64,000 nt of DNA from the NCBI RefSeq assembly GCF_018812025.1, contig NC_063049.1, forward strand, positions 7,105,513 to 7,169,512, in the 5' to 3' direction. Source of the stretch: Megalobrama amblycephala. Its lineage: Eukaryota > Chordata > Actinopteri > Cypriniformes > Xenocyprididae. Both the position numbers and the translations under genes were made by a program. The notes beneath the pieces were generated by a model. It was not told the DNA's origin, did not search any database, and saw only the letters and a list, made by a program, of their open reading frames with translations. Positions 30,515 to 42,963 of this stretch are shown piece by piece (position 1 is the stretch's first letter; each line of letters opens with the position of its first letter).

Positions 30515-33085
30515 ATCACATGTGTTGTCAGACTGATGAAGATGTTTTCTTAATTTGCTTCTTAATTTTCCTAATTTGTTTTAAATGAGGCAGTGATCAA
30601 AATTATTTTCTGTGGTAATCAACAATACTGTATGTCACGCATTCAGTAGAGCTTAACCTATATAAAACTCAGAACATTCCTTTAACACATGCTCTTTCAT
30701 CAGGCTTTGAGTATGCATGGAATCTTGGAAACAGAGGCAGATAAGAAGCCCATGATCACATGTGATAATTGTTCTTACAGTGTTCAGTGCATGTCTTAAC
30801 TAAGAAGAACATCTTTCAGTGCCTGCACACATTCATCCAGCAGAAATTGCTGCAAGTTTCCTTTTGACTCAAGGACTCTTTGACCTCAAGACCGACCACA
30901 TTTTACCACCCTGCAACAGCAACAAAAGGGGATCCCCCACAATTCCCTGCGTCACAGGCAGGAGCGGTCTGAGAAAGAATGTAGTGATGTCCCAATGTTC
31001 TGACATCCTCATTGTTCTGAACCCCCACCCCCATCACTTGTAAACCAGAGCTGAGCTTTTGTGCTGCAGGAGTTGGGTAGATTTACAGAGATCCATGCTT
31101 TACAAAAGACCCACCACTCTATCACAACACCGGCCGGTCAGGAAGCTCTCACTGAGATTAAACTCAGCACTTTACCAAGCCACTGATGCAAGGAAAACGG
31201 GCAGACTCATTCTTTTCACTGGGTTGATATCACAAGCCACATGGTTTATGGATGTGTCTGCACAGACTGGCAGTAAACATGCCTCTTCTAGCATGTTAAT
31301 GTGTTAGCATTAATCTTGCTGTCATTTTCCAATTCCAGTTGGTTCTTATGCTGTTTTTGCTGTTTTCAAGCTTTTGTTGGCACTGTGACCTGCTGTTTGG
31401 GTTGTTTCTGTGTTAGCATGGCTGTCTTTTGCTGTGTCTGTTTTTTGTCGATAACCGATTGTGAGAAAACCTGCAAGTGTTTTGTTTCCAAGATGCATTC
31501 AATTGCCAGGCTGCAGACAAGTATTTAACTAACCATAGGTTTGTTCTTTTAAATAACAAACATAGCAATTTTGGGGAAAAATACATTATGTAAAAAATTG
31601 CACACAAAAGTATGTCTTACTCTCACCCATGTATCACATTCAGATGTTGACTAGTCTCACATTGCCAGACCTTCAGACTGACGGCAGGACTGAAAGAGGA
31701 CATGTGACATGTAAAGCAACCGATCACAGTTCGTTTTGTTCAGCATCATGTTTATGGGTGTGGAAATGTAAATTTGATGTTCTACAATAACAGACCAGAG
31801 TGTAAAACTATTGGATGTATTTTAAAGAGTCTATGCAGTGTACTTCACATACTTTACATACTTTGTAAAAAACTCCAGGATTTAGTTGATCCTAATAAGT
31901 GCTCAGTGTCACAGTTGTAAAAATGACGGCTTTCTTCTTCCATTTGGGAGTTTGGCGCCATGGCATTTTTGTTTCCAGACGGACCATTAAAGAAAATGTC
32001 ACACACGCCTGGTGGAAACCCTGTATAATTCGTATGTACATTTTAAAACTCCCAAAGTATACAAAAATAAATAAATAAAATAAACAAGCAGCAATGGCAG
32101 GCCCAAGCCTGGTGGCACCGCCAACCCGGTGGCTTCAGGGCAACTGTGCACAGTGGGCAATAGGCATTTAAAAGGGGTAAACATAAAAAGACTATGTCAA
32201 AGTTATTTGAATACATCACATTTACTGCAGCAGCTGGTGCCCATGTGATCACAAACCACAACAGCCACATCCATAAGATTTTGATGAATTTAGATGAATT
32301 TCATGTCATAGAATGTCATAGGTCAATTCCAAATAAGTGCAGAATATCATCCTAATCTGCCATGTCTATGTTTTTATCAGACAACCTCTATAAAAATTCT
32401 AGAGCAAATTATATACTGTTTTGCTCAAACTTCACAGTGCTCTGAGAAATCTAATCCAGTCTAATGCAAATGTCTGATTGCTGATGTTGTATTATTCTAA
32501 CACTTCTCTTCATGTGTTTTTTGACCTCCCTGAACTATCATTTGTGCACCAGTCAAAACATGCTTTCATTAAATTTCAATATGTGTGGTATAAAAAATAA
32601 AATTGTAAAATTAATAAATAGAGCCAAATCACAGAACCTGCAAAGACAATTTTAATATCAGTTTAAGGTAATAGTAAGGTAAATGTGTCTAAATTTTTCT
32701 GCTCACTTATGCAAGTTTATTTTAAACAGACACTTTTATAAAATCAAGTTAAGAAATTTACTTAAATAGTGATTTTTAATACATTTGAATTATATCAATA
32801 CATAATTTAAAGACGTGTTGTACATGACACTTGCAAACATAGCACTTGACTTTTTCTATAACACCCATTTCAAGAAAACACATTCTCCTTTGTAAAAACA
32901 AAACAAAGATTTAAGTCTTGTATGAATAAGAACATAAAATCACAGGTGTTGGTAATAATAATTTTAACTCAAATGACATTTGAAAAGTAGTCCTGTTCAA
33001 ATAATGATATAATGTCAATGATTCAATTTCAAATGAGTGTGAAGTTATCATTTGCAGTTCAATATTTCTATAAGTTCATCAAAAA
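30515..33085. other. gene-free intergenic DNA
   Basis: No gene is supported. TAGTCTCACATTGCCAGACC near 31651 resembles the terminal part of a fish MITE. The open frames at 30819-31528 are short, without domain resemblance or splice-bounded exons. The remainder is AT-rich. Confidence 0.5.
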
Positions 33086-33092
33086 AAATGGG

Positions 33093-33200
33093 TACACATA
33101 CACACACACACACACGCACGCACGCACACACACACACACACACACACAGGGACACAGACAGAGACCCACACACTCACACACACTCTCACACACACACAGA
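33093..33200. repeat. (CA)n microsatellite, interrupted
   Basis: CA repeats with CG and GA interruptions. Histidine-threonine or cysteine-valine open frames across it are artefacts. A short purine-rich GAGG/GAGA tract follows to 33260. Confidence 0.9.
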
Positions 33201-33260
33201 AAGAGTCAGACTGAGGGAGTGAGGGGGAGGGGGGTACCACAGAGAGAGGGAGAGAGGGTG

Positions 33261-34149
33261 AAAAAATCCACATTCAAACCAAAATATCGGACTTCCTGTT
33301 GGTCAGAGCTAATGACTGTAAATTAGAAAGTTGTCCGGCTTAATGAGAACAATATGTGTACCGAGTTTGGTGACTGTAGGTTAAACTAACCCCCCACTTT
33401 TCAAAAGGTGGCTCCTTCCTGCCCATTTCTGAGGCTTTGCCCATGTCCACTGGATGACAATCTTGACATATGAGTTGAGTTTCATGCAATTGGAAGCATG
33501 CTAAGTGTCTCAAACTCATCCAAAACAAATATTGAAGTTTGATCTGTTGCTATGGCAACAGTGTTTGAAAAATATTACAAATCTTTTTACAGGTCTACAT
33601 TCGTTATGTCCTGACATTATTCTAATGAAGTTAGAAGGCATCCTAATGGCCGCAGATTCCTTTGTGTGTGCCAATTTTCAAGAGTTTTTGAGCACGTTAA
33701 GGCCCCCAAAAAGCCCCGGATGACGGAAAAAAATAATTCTCCTTAGAAAAACAAAAGGGCCCTGCACCTGAGTGGCTTGGGCCCTAAAAACGGGTGAGAG
33801 TGTGTTATAGGCTATATGACAGTCAGATATGTCAGCACTACTGCAACACGCATCGCCACAGATATAAACCCGCCACAGACGAGTATCCTCTCTTCAGCAA
33901 ATTGACGTGCAAACTGCCACAAATTAAACTGAAATTCTGAATAGCATTTGTGTGGTCAAGTGTTTATGGAAGAGATTTAACAAAACAAATAACTATACGA
34001 TCAATACAAACACATAAAGTGACCAGATGAAACAGGCCCACAGATACAGTGAGAAGAAAATAGTCTGATCAATTAAGGAAAAATGCCAGTGTTTTTTGAA
34101 GTTGTTGCTGAGTTTACTTTAACGAGTTCGTTTGCCCATATAATCTTTA
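33261..34149. other. repeat-flanked non-coding DNA
   Basis: No gene. The last 25 bp (GAGTTCGTTTGCCCATATAA) match the sequence at 47930-47950, showing that the following MITE inserted into a dispersed repeat. Confidence 0.5.
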
Positions 34150-34545
34150 AGGCAGGAACACACCAAGCTGACGGTCGGCCGTCGGGCAGTTTTTCTTCGT
34201 CGGCCGACTAAGTTTTCTCAGTGTGTTCCGTACCGTTGGCTGAAGTTGGTCCTCGTCGGCTTTTTTCCTGCTGATTCAAAATGTTGAATCGGCATTGGAG
34301 CTCGTCGGTCCGTCGGGCCATCTGATCATTCTGATTGGCTGTTCAGCTACTGCCGCCTGCTGGTTCGGAAAGGCATTTCATCTCATGCAGGCGCGGAACT
34401 GACGTGCTACTTGGCCGTCAGCTGTTTAGCGTCGGTTTGGTGTGTCAGGGCAACTTTGGACACAGATGCTGCCGACATGAGCAAACCCCGCAGTCTGCTT
34501 TCATCGCCACTAGTTCGTCGGCGTTGGCTTGGTGTGTTCTGGCCT
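34150..34545. mobile_element. PIF/Harbinger-type MITE with TTA target duplication
   Basis: Starts AGGCAGGAACACACCAAGC and ends TTGGTGTGTTCTGGCCT, which are inverted repeats. It is flanked by TTA on both sides (34147-34149 and 34546-34548). The related dispersed repeat at 47930-47965 has the same flanks joined directly (ATAATCTTTAGGGTATTAGG), an empty site that fixes the insertion boundaries and the 3-bp duplication. The interior repeats GTCGGC-rich motifs and has no transposase. Confidence 0.85.
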
Positions 34546-34562
34546 TTAGGGTATTAGGTTAC

Positions 34563-34579
34563 CCCCCCCCCCCCCCCCC
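34563..34579. repeat. poly(C) tract
   Basis: About 17 C bases just after the Harbinger-type MITE. At the related site near 48043 the repeat has a shorter C run. Confidence 0.8.
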
Positions 34580-34693
34580 AATATTATAGCTACTCTGACA
34601 GCACTGGAAAAACCAGATGCCTAAGAGTAATATTATGACCGCATAAAACGTCTAAGAATTATAACAACTGACTGCATAAGATGCCTAAGAAAT

Positions 34694-35000
34694 CAAGTGT
34701 AGTGTTAGTTCTGGCTGGTCACATCTGTCAAGCTTGCATCATCTGACTCTCAGCTGATCCACATCTACCTATAAGAATACGACGCCTATCACAGCATCCA
34801 TATATAAGAACCATCAGTATTATCAGCAGCTTATCGCATTGTTTAGGAGCTAATTACCCTTCTCCATCCCCAGCTCCTCCCCTACTTCATATGTATAATT
34901 CTCTGTTACTAGATAAAAGTAAGTTTGGATTCCTTGATACTTCAGGTTGTTGCTAGGGTCAAAAAGTTCACACAGGGCCATGTGGGTTTGGATTTTGTTT
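34694..35000 (+). mobile_element. partial LTR copy related to the retroelement at 21.7 kb
   Basis: AAATCAAGTGTAGTG, ATACGACGCCTATCAC and CATATATAAG...CAGTATTATCAGCAGC match 21709-21850 in order. A TATATAAG promoter-like motif is shared. It continues with CAGCTCCTCCCCTACTTC, but no internal region follows, so it is a solo or partial LTR. Confidence 0.6.
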
Positions 35001-35175
35001 TCCCTTCATAATAAAAACCTTCATTTAAAAACTGCATGTTGTGTTTACTTGTGTTATCTTTGATTCATATTTAAATTTGTTTGATGATCTGAAACATTAA
35101 AGTGTGACAAACATGCAAAAAAACAAAACAAAAAAAAAATCAGGAAGAGGGCAAGCACTTTTTCACACCACTGTA

Positions 35176-35262
35176 CAGTATCTCACAGAAGTGAGTACAC
35201 TGCTCACATTTTTGTAAATATTTTATTATATGTTTTTATGTGACAACACTGAAGAAATATTC
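35176..35262 (+). mobile_element. Tc1-like terminal fragment
   Basis: CAGTATCTCACAGAAGTGAG followed by TACACTGCTCACATTTTTG resembles the end of a common fish Tc1 family (the 'tacagt...gagtacac' type). Only about 90 bp are preserved. Confidence 0.45.
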
Positions 35263-37391
35263 AGACAACTGCCTAGCACTCTTGTTATATTCAGACAGCA
35301 TCTAGATTTATTCTGTTAATCGATCACAGTTATCGGCTGATACCATAGACTGTAAAAAAGGCTGATACCAAGAATTTAAAAAGACAAATATCAGCTGGTC
35401 ATTTGGCCTGGTTGGTAAATATTTGTCAGTCTATCAAGAAAACACTGCCTTCATCTGATATTCTACTTACTTAGAATGGAGTATATAATGTTAAATTATA
35501 TATTATGTTTGAGAAGACATGGGAAAAGTTTATGCAAATTACCCATCCACACCTAGTTTTACATGTATTTTTTAAACCAGCAGGTGAAACACTATTACAG
35601 TGAGCTGGCTGATGTTAAAGAGTGCCTTTATTGAAGTCAGGCCCTCAGTGTCAGATCGGGGGTGTCTGGTGACACCTTTTGTTATTCTGTCAGAGGATTC
35701 TCTGTTTTCTCGTCCTGATCTGATACATATGGAAATGACTCAAATGACACATTGATGAAATCAGTCTGTTTGGTGACTGCATACATTCTGACTGATGCTT
35801 ATGGAGATTAAACCTTAATTTCCACACAGACCTTGCTGGCTCATTTCTTATTAGCATAAAAGACTAGTCTAAGTGAATGAGGGACAGAACGAGAGAGTGC
35901 AGTATAGTCATCTAAATGCTTTTCAGCCACGTAATCCATAACATCTAAAAGCATTTAAAAGCAGAATAATATGTTAGTTGTTGTCCCTGATGGATGAACT
36001 TGTGTTAGAGAAACAGTATCGGAGCTTTTGGCACTTTTGGTAGACTATTGATTGCTTCAAACATTGTGTGTAATTTCTATACAATACATGCAGCTCACAG
36101 ACACTGGTGCTGATTCACAAAGTTTTGGTTCAGAAACCCCCAAAGTGAGTGTTTAACTGTCAACAGCTGACACCTGGTAGATGACAGGTGTAATTGTGGG
36201 GGATTTAAAGACAGCAGTGGCTGACTTCTCATCATGTTACCATTCGTCAGTTTCTTTAGAGAGAGAAATATACATATGCCTCTTTCACTGGATTTTTAAT
36301 GTGCCTGACATTAAACTTCACATTTCAATAAAATAAATTAATTAACAAAATCAAGGATTTATAACTGTGCACCCAAATGCCTCACGCAGTGTGTTATGTG
36401 TGCAATGTGTTTTCAATAATTGTCTCCAAGTTAGGTTTTAGCCAAAGCTGGTCAGCATAAATAATGTTTAAACCTCTTTTGACAGAAATCATTAATGATT
36501 ATGGAAATTTTGAGTTCACATGCAATAAAATCAAGACATATAGCAAACAATGGGTATTTGTTCTTGTATGAAGAAATCCCCCAGTGATTCTTTTGATTTG
36601 TTGTGAATGTACTAACACACAACACACTGATGACCTCAAATTCATATTCCGTCACTGGCAGGGTCAAATTATAGGACATTGGTCACATTGGTGGTCTCCA
36701 GTCTTTTGTCTTGTTGAGAGATTGTAAGTGCCCACATAGTGAATCAGCAGTGATCTCACAACAGTGTCATTCACATTCTTCCTGCTTCCTGTGCTGTCAG
36801 ACAAGAGTGTGGGCTGACGAGTCACCCTGCACACATGTGCCCTGCCATTCAAGGCCTGGAAGACTCAGTCCCAGTTAGGTACAATGCACTTGTTATATTG
36901 CAAAACTCTTTTGCTGCTATTGAGGTGGGATACGAGTAAGGTTTGGAGAAGGGAAAGTTGGTGTAAGGGAAGGCTCAACGATGTGATTATAGATGTAATT
37001 ACATATAAGTACAATGTAAAAACATGTATTTACACAATAAGTGCACTGTATCCAAGGATTCTTTTAAATGTTATTACATAGAGTTATAAAGTGGGTCCGA
37101 ATACTTGACTTTCGTGTTCACGACTTTTTCTTTTTCTTCTGTGAGATTCATGTTGCATTGGATAATCTGGCATTCCTTAATGCAGTGTGTTTCAGAGAGA
37201 TACAGGCTGGCAGCAAATTATTTTTCCACTTTAAGTTTGTGCCAAGGCACTAGAATGTCATGATCTGAGAACAGGAAGGATGCAAAATTCTTCCACCCTT
37301 AGGACAGATCATAATTCTCACACTTTCTGTACTGATTTTTTTTTTGGCTTGATATTTTTTTTTTAAATCTTATATTGTGTACTGATTTTAA
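35263..37391. other. gene-free intergenic DNA
   Basis: No gene recognised. The segment 36990-37100 is a third copy of the dispersed repeat seen near 20640 and 26990. Short open frames at 36452-36852 show no domain. Confidence 0.5.
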
Positions 37392-38521
37392 AGGGCACCC
37401 TTTTCACAAGCTGTGATATAAATCTCTGGTGTCCCCAGAATGTGTCTGTGAAATTTCAGCTGAAAATACCCCGCAGATCAATTATTATAGCTTGTCAAAT
37501 TTGCCCCTATTTGGGTGTGAGCAAAAACACACTGTTTTTGTATGTGTCCCTTTAAATGCAAATGAGCTGTTGCTCCTGGCCCCGTTTCCAGAAGAGGGCG
37601 GAGCTTTAACAGCTCGCACTTCGGTTGCTCAACAACAACAAAGCTGGAGAATCTCACGCAGCCAAAATGAGGATCGTCAAAAACGGTGTTCAGCCTTACA
37701 TTGTACAAACCGGAGTCGACACTGATGGAGAGACTCAGGAAGAAGTTACAACTTTTAGAATGAATCTGGACGTTTCTGAATGATTAGTGGATAAATGTGC
37801 TGGCCTTTGCAAATAAACATAGCGTCTTGTCTTTACAGAAAACGTACACAATTTTTCAAGACAAATCTCCAATACAACAATGGCTAACAGGCACATCGAC
37901 TGAAATGGCGATTTGCTCAAAAATCATAAAAAATAAACAGTCTGACACTTAAACTACTTCTTCTAAAGGCGAAGCTGGATCTCGAACAGTTGGTACAGAT
38001 CCATCCTTGAGTACCAACTTTTTAGCAAAGCCTGCCTTGTATTGCCCCTTGTTCACAAAGCAGTCTGGAGTGAAATGATCTGCGCAGACATAAATGAATT
38101 TAGGTAGATTTTGGGGCGCATTATCTTAAAAAAACAAACACACAAACAAACAAAAAAAACTAATCCACTGCATCCTCAGTGGCTCAGATGTTGGTAGAAA
38201 ATGAAGATGCTTATGTTCACTCTTTCATCCAAAAACAGAACACCGGGATTGCTTATGAAACATTGTTATCAGTAAAGCTGCTCGAGCAAAGAGAAAATGG
38301 CGGACAGCATACAACTTGCTGAGGGTGGAAACTATAGCAATGCACGACTGTCAATCAGCAGTCGTGGGAGAACGTCTAATGAGACTGCTGTGGTTTAATG
38401 GGGATTAAAAAAACAAAGGAGTGGGTGGATTTTCATCATTGTATGGTTGTGTTCACACACTGCCAACACACATTTATGTCCAAACACCATGTAAAAGTGG
38501 ATTTTGCATAATAGGTGCCCT
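37392..38521. mobile_element. TTAA-flanked non-autonomous DNA transposon
   Basis: Starts AGGGCACCC and ends GGTGCCCT, with TTAA on both sides (37388-37391 and 38522-38525). TTAA target sites with short terminal repeats point to Kolobok or piggyBac-type elements. Inside, near 37666-37785, a 39-codon frame beginning MRIVKNGVQPYIVQ and ending LDVSE could be leftover transposon coding sequence. No complete transposase. Confidence 0.75.
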
Positions 38522-38553
38522 TTAACATTCAATATTCTTGCATGGAGATTGTC

Positions 38554-39105
38554 AAGTCACCTTTATTTATATGACGCTTTATACAATAAAGATTGTTTCA
38601 AAGGAACTTTACAGTGATAAACAGGAAAATAATGATTCAGTGATCCAAACAGTTCGATTCTGCTTCAAAGCAGCTCTAAAAAGAAAATAGCAAATAGCAG
38701 TCATTGTTCAGCTGAAGTCAGTCCAGTGTTGATTCAGTTTAATCAATAACTCTGTAAAGCTCATCAATTATGAAATGAGTTCAATTCATCTATAAAGCAG
38801 CTCTGGAGAAAACAGTGATGTCATCACCCAACTCAATTCAGATCCTGTCAAATTGTATCAGTGCAGTCAAATCAATAATATTGCTGAATATTAAGTATCC
38901 CTAACTAAGCAAGCCAGAGGCGACAGCGGCAAGAACCCAAACTCCATCAGGTGACAGAATGGAGAAAAAAAACCTTGGGAGAATCCAGGCTTAGTTGGGA
39001 GACCAATCCTCCTCTGGCCAACAAACGAACACGGTGTGATTATGATTCAGGCAACATCACAAGTCAGATTGTGGATTGATATCATTGTCAATATAACAAA
39101 AGGGT
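38554..39105. repeat. dispersed interspersed repeat
   Basis: Begins GTCACCTTTATTTATATGAC, the same type of start as at 17550, and contains TTGTTTCAAAGGAACTTTAC and CCTTGGGAGAATCCAGGC, motifs that I recall from a very abundant cyprinid repeat. No open frame. Confidence 0.55.
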
Positions 39106-39342
39106 AAAAGAGGATCACACAGGGAACACTTGAACTCTTCTATCTTTCAGCAAACCATGTCTTAACCGCAGGAGGATCCTAACATATTGATCAGTAAAGG
39201 TGAAGCCATTGTTTTTCTGTGATGGATGACGTTTATTAATTTCCTGAAAGAGACCATTTACTGTAATACTCTTTGTGGTAAAAGGATGATGATGATGATG
39301 CACTTTATGCATCAGCCTGGATGAGAACTGATGACTGTATAT

Positions 39343-39343
39343 G

Positions 39344-39421
<78 letters not shown>
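39343..39421. repeat. (TG)n microsatellite
   Basis: About 39 TG dinucleotides. It marks one edge of a repeat (39422-39644) that ends in a second (TG)n tract. Confidence 0.95.
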
Positions 39422-39423
<2 letters not shown>

Positions 39424-39643
39424 TTCATATGTTATGAGGACAAAATGTCTCCACAAAAATGGCAATATCCAAAATCTTTGTCCTTGTGGGGACATTTTTG
39501 GTCCCCATGATAAAAACAGCTTATAAATCATACTAATTGATGTTTTTTGAAAATGTAAAAATGCAGAAAGTTTGCTGTGATGGGTAAGAGAATTTACAGT
39601 TTTTACAGTATAGAAAGCATTATGTCTATGCAAAGTCCCCAAA

Positions 39644-39644
<1 letters not shown>
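39422..39644. repeat. GGGGACAT-type dispersed repeat between two TG tracts
   Basis: Contains TTGTGGGGACATTTTTGGTC and GATGGGTAAG, motifs also present (inverted or diverged) at 55540-55740. Both copies sit beside CA/TG dinucleotide tracts. Confidence 0.55.
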
Positions 39645-39688
<44 letters not shown>

Positions 39689-39715
39689 CGTGAGTGTGTG
39701 TGTGTGTGTGTGTGT
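39645..39715. repeat. (TG)n microsatellite, interrupted
   Basis: TG repeats with a short CG-containing interruption. Confidence 0.9.
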
Positions 39716-40540
39716 GATTTCAATTTGTTTCATTACTAAGGAAGAGTTTTTCCAAATCAAAATGTTCTAATCTACACAGGTTAAGTGCATCATCACATAC
39801 TAATGGAGTTTTAATGGTAGAAGAGCAAATACCTTCAAACAATAATTAAGTTAGCATGTACTCTCTGACCATATGTTTACAAATATAAAGCAATTTTGGA
39901 GGTTTAAATGGCACTTTTTTCCAATTATGTACTGCATCTATAATGGTCTCCAGCACTAAATAAGATTTTAGATAAAAAGTCTTGGGTGCCTGGAATAATC
40001 AATTATTCTCGTTTAAAATATATTTTTCCATATTGCCAGTAGCCATCTATTACTTTTATTTAGCTATTCTATAATTGAATGCAATTGGGTTAATTAACGT
40101 TGTCTTTTACGTGTTCTGTCTTACTTGTTCTTGTATTTTTGAACTGTCCAGTGTAATAAATGTCGCAGTTTCTTGACTTTCAGCTGTGTGCGCTGGTTTA
40201 TCAGGATCACATTATTTGCTTCACGCTTCATCGACCGACCGTCCATATGGACACAGCGGGATCGATGCTTCTCTCAGGCTGACACAAGCGCATCTTACAT
40301 TTCAGCTGTATCGGTGTCCCATCTTTGCTTAAATCTAAGAATCAGTCAGATACGGCAGACTAACACACCTCTGCATTGCAAGAGAAAGATATGATGCACA
40401 AACTGAGAATGCTCTCATTAGCCTAATTGACAAGACTGTTTACACCTCACGCGACATGCAGCCGCAGTAAAAGGATGCGCTCATTTTAATGGACGCGCTT
40501 TTGTCACGTCAAGAGTAGATTTTTATTTCCATCAGAATTA
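39716..40540. other. intergenic DNA, no gene
   Basis: AT-rich. The block 40190-40500 is GC-richer with CpGs, but no exon with good splice sites or family resemblance is visible. Confidence 0.45.

Positions 40541-40541
<1 letters not shown>

Positions 40542-40636
<95 letters not shown>
40542..40636. repeat. (AT)n followed by (GT)n microsatellite
   Basis: About 31 AT units running into about 15 GT units. Confidence 0.95.
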
Positions 40637-40638
<2 letters not shown>

Positions 40639-40784
40639 ATATCAATTTAAATTGTAAACTTTGCAGATTTTACAGACTTAAGTCATGAAAAATGATTTTG
40701 CTGTACAATATAATAAACTGACTCTGTCCCAAATGGCACCCTTTAGAATTTGGTTCTCCTCCAAGTTCAAACTTTAATGACATA

Positions 40785-42009
40785 CAGTGGATATAAAAAG
40801 TCTACACACCCTTGTTAAAACTGTTTTTTGTGAAGTTTAAAAAAAAAAAAAAAAAGAATCATAGAACTTTTTGCACCTTTAATGTAAAAATTACAAACTA
40901 TGCAACAGTGCTGAAAACCAAAATGACACATTTCAAGGAAAAAAAAAAAGAGATAAAAATAAAAACTTTAAATGGCATAAGTGTGCAGACCTTTTTATAA
41001 TTGGGTATATGTTCAGAATGAAAAATCATCAAGCTCATAAAATGTGAAAAGGTGAAGACAGACCTGCAGTGACTCTGATATACTCTAAATAAATCTCAGC
41101 TGTTCTTGAAATATTTCTCTAACATCTTCTTGGGTTGCATGTTTCCATAAGAGCCAAATCTACAAAGAGATTATGAAGCATCAATAGGATCTCATTGTTG
41201 AAAGGTATCGCTCAGGTGAGGTGACACTACAAGAAAAATCCAAGGCATTAGATATACCATGAAACACAGTAAAGACACAAATGGAGAAAGTAAGGCACAA
41301 TAGTGACATTATCAAGAACGGGATGTTCCTCCAAAACTGATAAGAAGACAACAAGAAAAGTGGTCAGAGAGACTGTCAAGAGGCCTACAGTAACATTAAA
41401 AGAGTTGCAGCTCTATCAAGCACTGGTTGCTCCCTACATGTGACAACTATCTCCTGTATTCTCCCATATGTCTGCACTATGGGGTGGCAAGACACAAGCC
41501 TTTTCTGACTATAAACATATATCAAGTCTCCCAAAACCATTGTGCTATGGTCTAATGAGATCAAGATTGACATTTTTGGCCAAAAATGTAAAAGGTATGT
41601 TTGGGGAAAGAACAACACAACACATCAGCAAAAAAAACAATGTATCCACAAAGCCTGGTGGTGGCCCAGCCAGAACACAGACACAAATCCTGTAGAGGGA
41701 CCTGAAGATGGCCGTACACAGGAGATTCCCTCACTGTTTAACAGATCTGGAATGTTTGTGCAAAGAAGACTGTGAAAATATTCCCAAGTCAAGATGTGCC
41801 AAGCTGACAGACTCCTATCCAAACAGACTGAGTGCTTTAATAAAATCAAAGGGTGATTTAACTAGTTCAGGGGTGTGCACACTTATGCAGTTTATTATTC
41901 TCTCTGAAATGTCACTTTGGTTCTGATAAGATTTATCTTTGTTTCATTTTTTTTTTACATCACAAAAACCAGCTGTTTATACAGGAGTGTGTAGACTTTT
42001 TATCCACTG
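40785..42009 (+). mobile_element. Tc1-like transposon, inactivated
   Basis: Terminal inverted repeats CAGTGGATATAAAAAGTC (left) and GACTTTTTATCCACTG (right) define the ends. The left flank is TA, the right has drifted to TT. The interior holds decayed transposase DNA: near 41540 the frame reads LWSNEIKIDIFGQKCKRYVW, the first catalytic-Asp region of Tc1 transposases, where the Asp is changed to Asn. The SPDLNP segment is missing because of an internal deletion near 41675. Many stops. The element cannot be active. Confidence 0.85.
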
Positions 42010-42183
42010 TTTTATCTCTGGCCAAACACAGCTGGATATCACATAGAATAGGGTTGTTCAATCCTGTTCCTAAAATATTTAATTGTAGATATAAGTTCAT
42101 GATTTTTTATTTTTATTATTATTTTTTTTTTATTTGTAATTTTGTAAATTAATTTCATAATAATTTAAGATGTAATTAAGTTT

Positions 42184-42703
42184 TTAAAGGGTTAGTTCAC
42201 TCAAAAATGAAAATTATGTCATTTATTACTCACCCTCATGTCGTTCCAAACCCGTAAGACCTTCGTTCATCTTCAGAACACAAATTAAGATATTTTTGAT
42301 GAAATCCGAGAGGTATATAACTCGTCCATAGGTTGAGGTATAGGACTTATCCACTTTTAAGGTCCAGAAAGGTACTAAAGACATCGTTAAAACAATCGAC
42401 GTGACTGCAGTGGTTCAACCTTAATGTTATGAAGATATTGTTGAATAAAGTCGTTATTTTTGTTTTGTCTTTGCCCATAAAAATATTCTCGTCACTTATT
42501 AAGGTTGAACCATCGCAGTCACGTCAATGGTTTTAACAATGTCTTTAGTCGGCTACCTTTCTGGACCTTGAAAGTGTTGATTATCAACACTCATATACCT
42601 CAGGGATTTCATCAAAAACATAGTAAGATGAATGAAGTGTGGAATGACATGAGGGTGAGTAATTAATGACAGAATTTTAATTTTTGGTGAACTAACCCTT
42701 TAA
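42184..42703. mobile_element. AGGGTTAGTTCAC foldback element, TTAA-flanked
   Basis: The ends are AGGGTTAGTTCACTCAAAAA and the reverse complement TTTTTGGTGAACTAACCCT, with TTAA outside both. Almost the whole 510 bp folds on itself: GGTCCAGAAAGGTACTAAAG in the left half matches CTTTAGTCGGCTACCTTTCT in the right half. Same family as 49912-51113 and 56586-57470. Confidence 0.85.
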
Positions 42704-42799
42704 GCTCTAAACAAAATCCCAGAATGTATGAGATAAGTGCACATATTTCGCTTATGAATATTAAGCAAACAAACAAACAAAAACCGTTATGAATTCAAG

Positions 42800-42914
42800 A
42801 ACCTTGTTTATAAAATACAGCCGTGTAGATGGGGTGAGACCGGGTGAGACGCGTCCATCGCTCAATAGTGACGTAGGGCGCTGAGGGGACAGTAGTGAGA
42901 GGAGGGGCGATGGG

Positions 42915-42963
<49 letters not shown>

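Noticed and set aside
39115..39723. A 202-codon histidine/threonine-rich minus-strand open frame.
   Set aside because: It runs through two (TG)n microsatellites; the intervening part is a dispersed non-coding repeat.
42188..42703. Considered as a hAT element.
   Set aside because: The flanks are TTAA, not an 8-bp duplication, so a TTAA-targeting family is the better fit.
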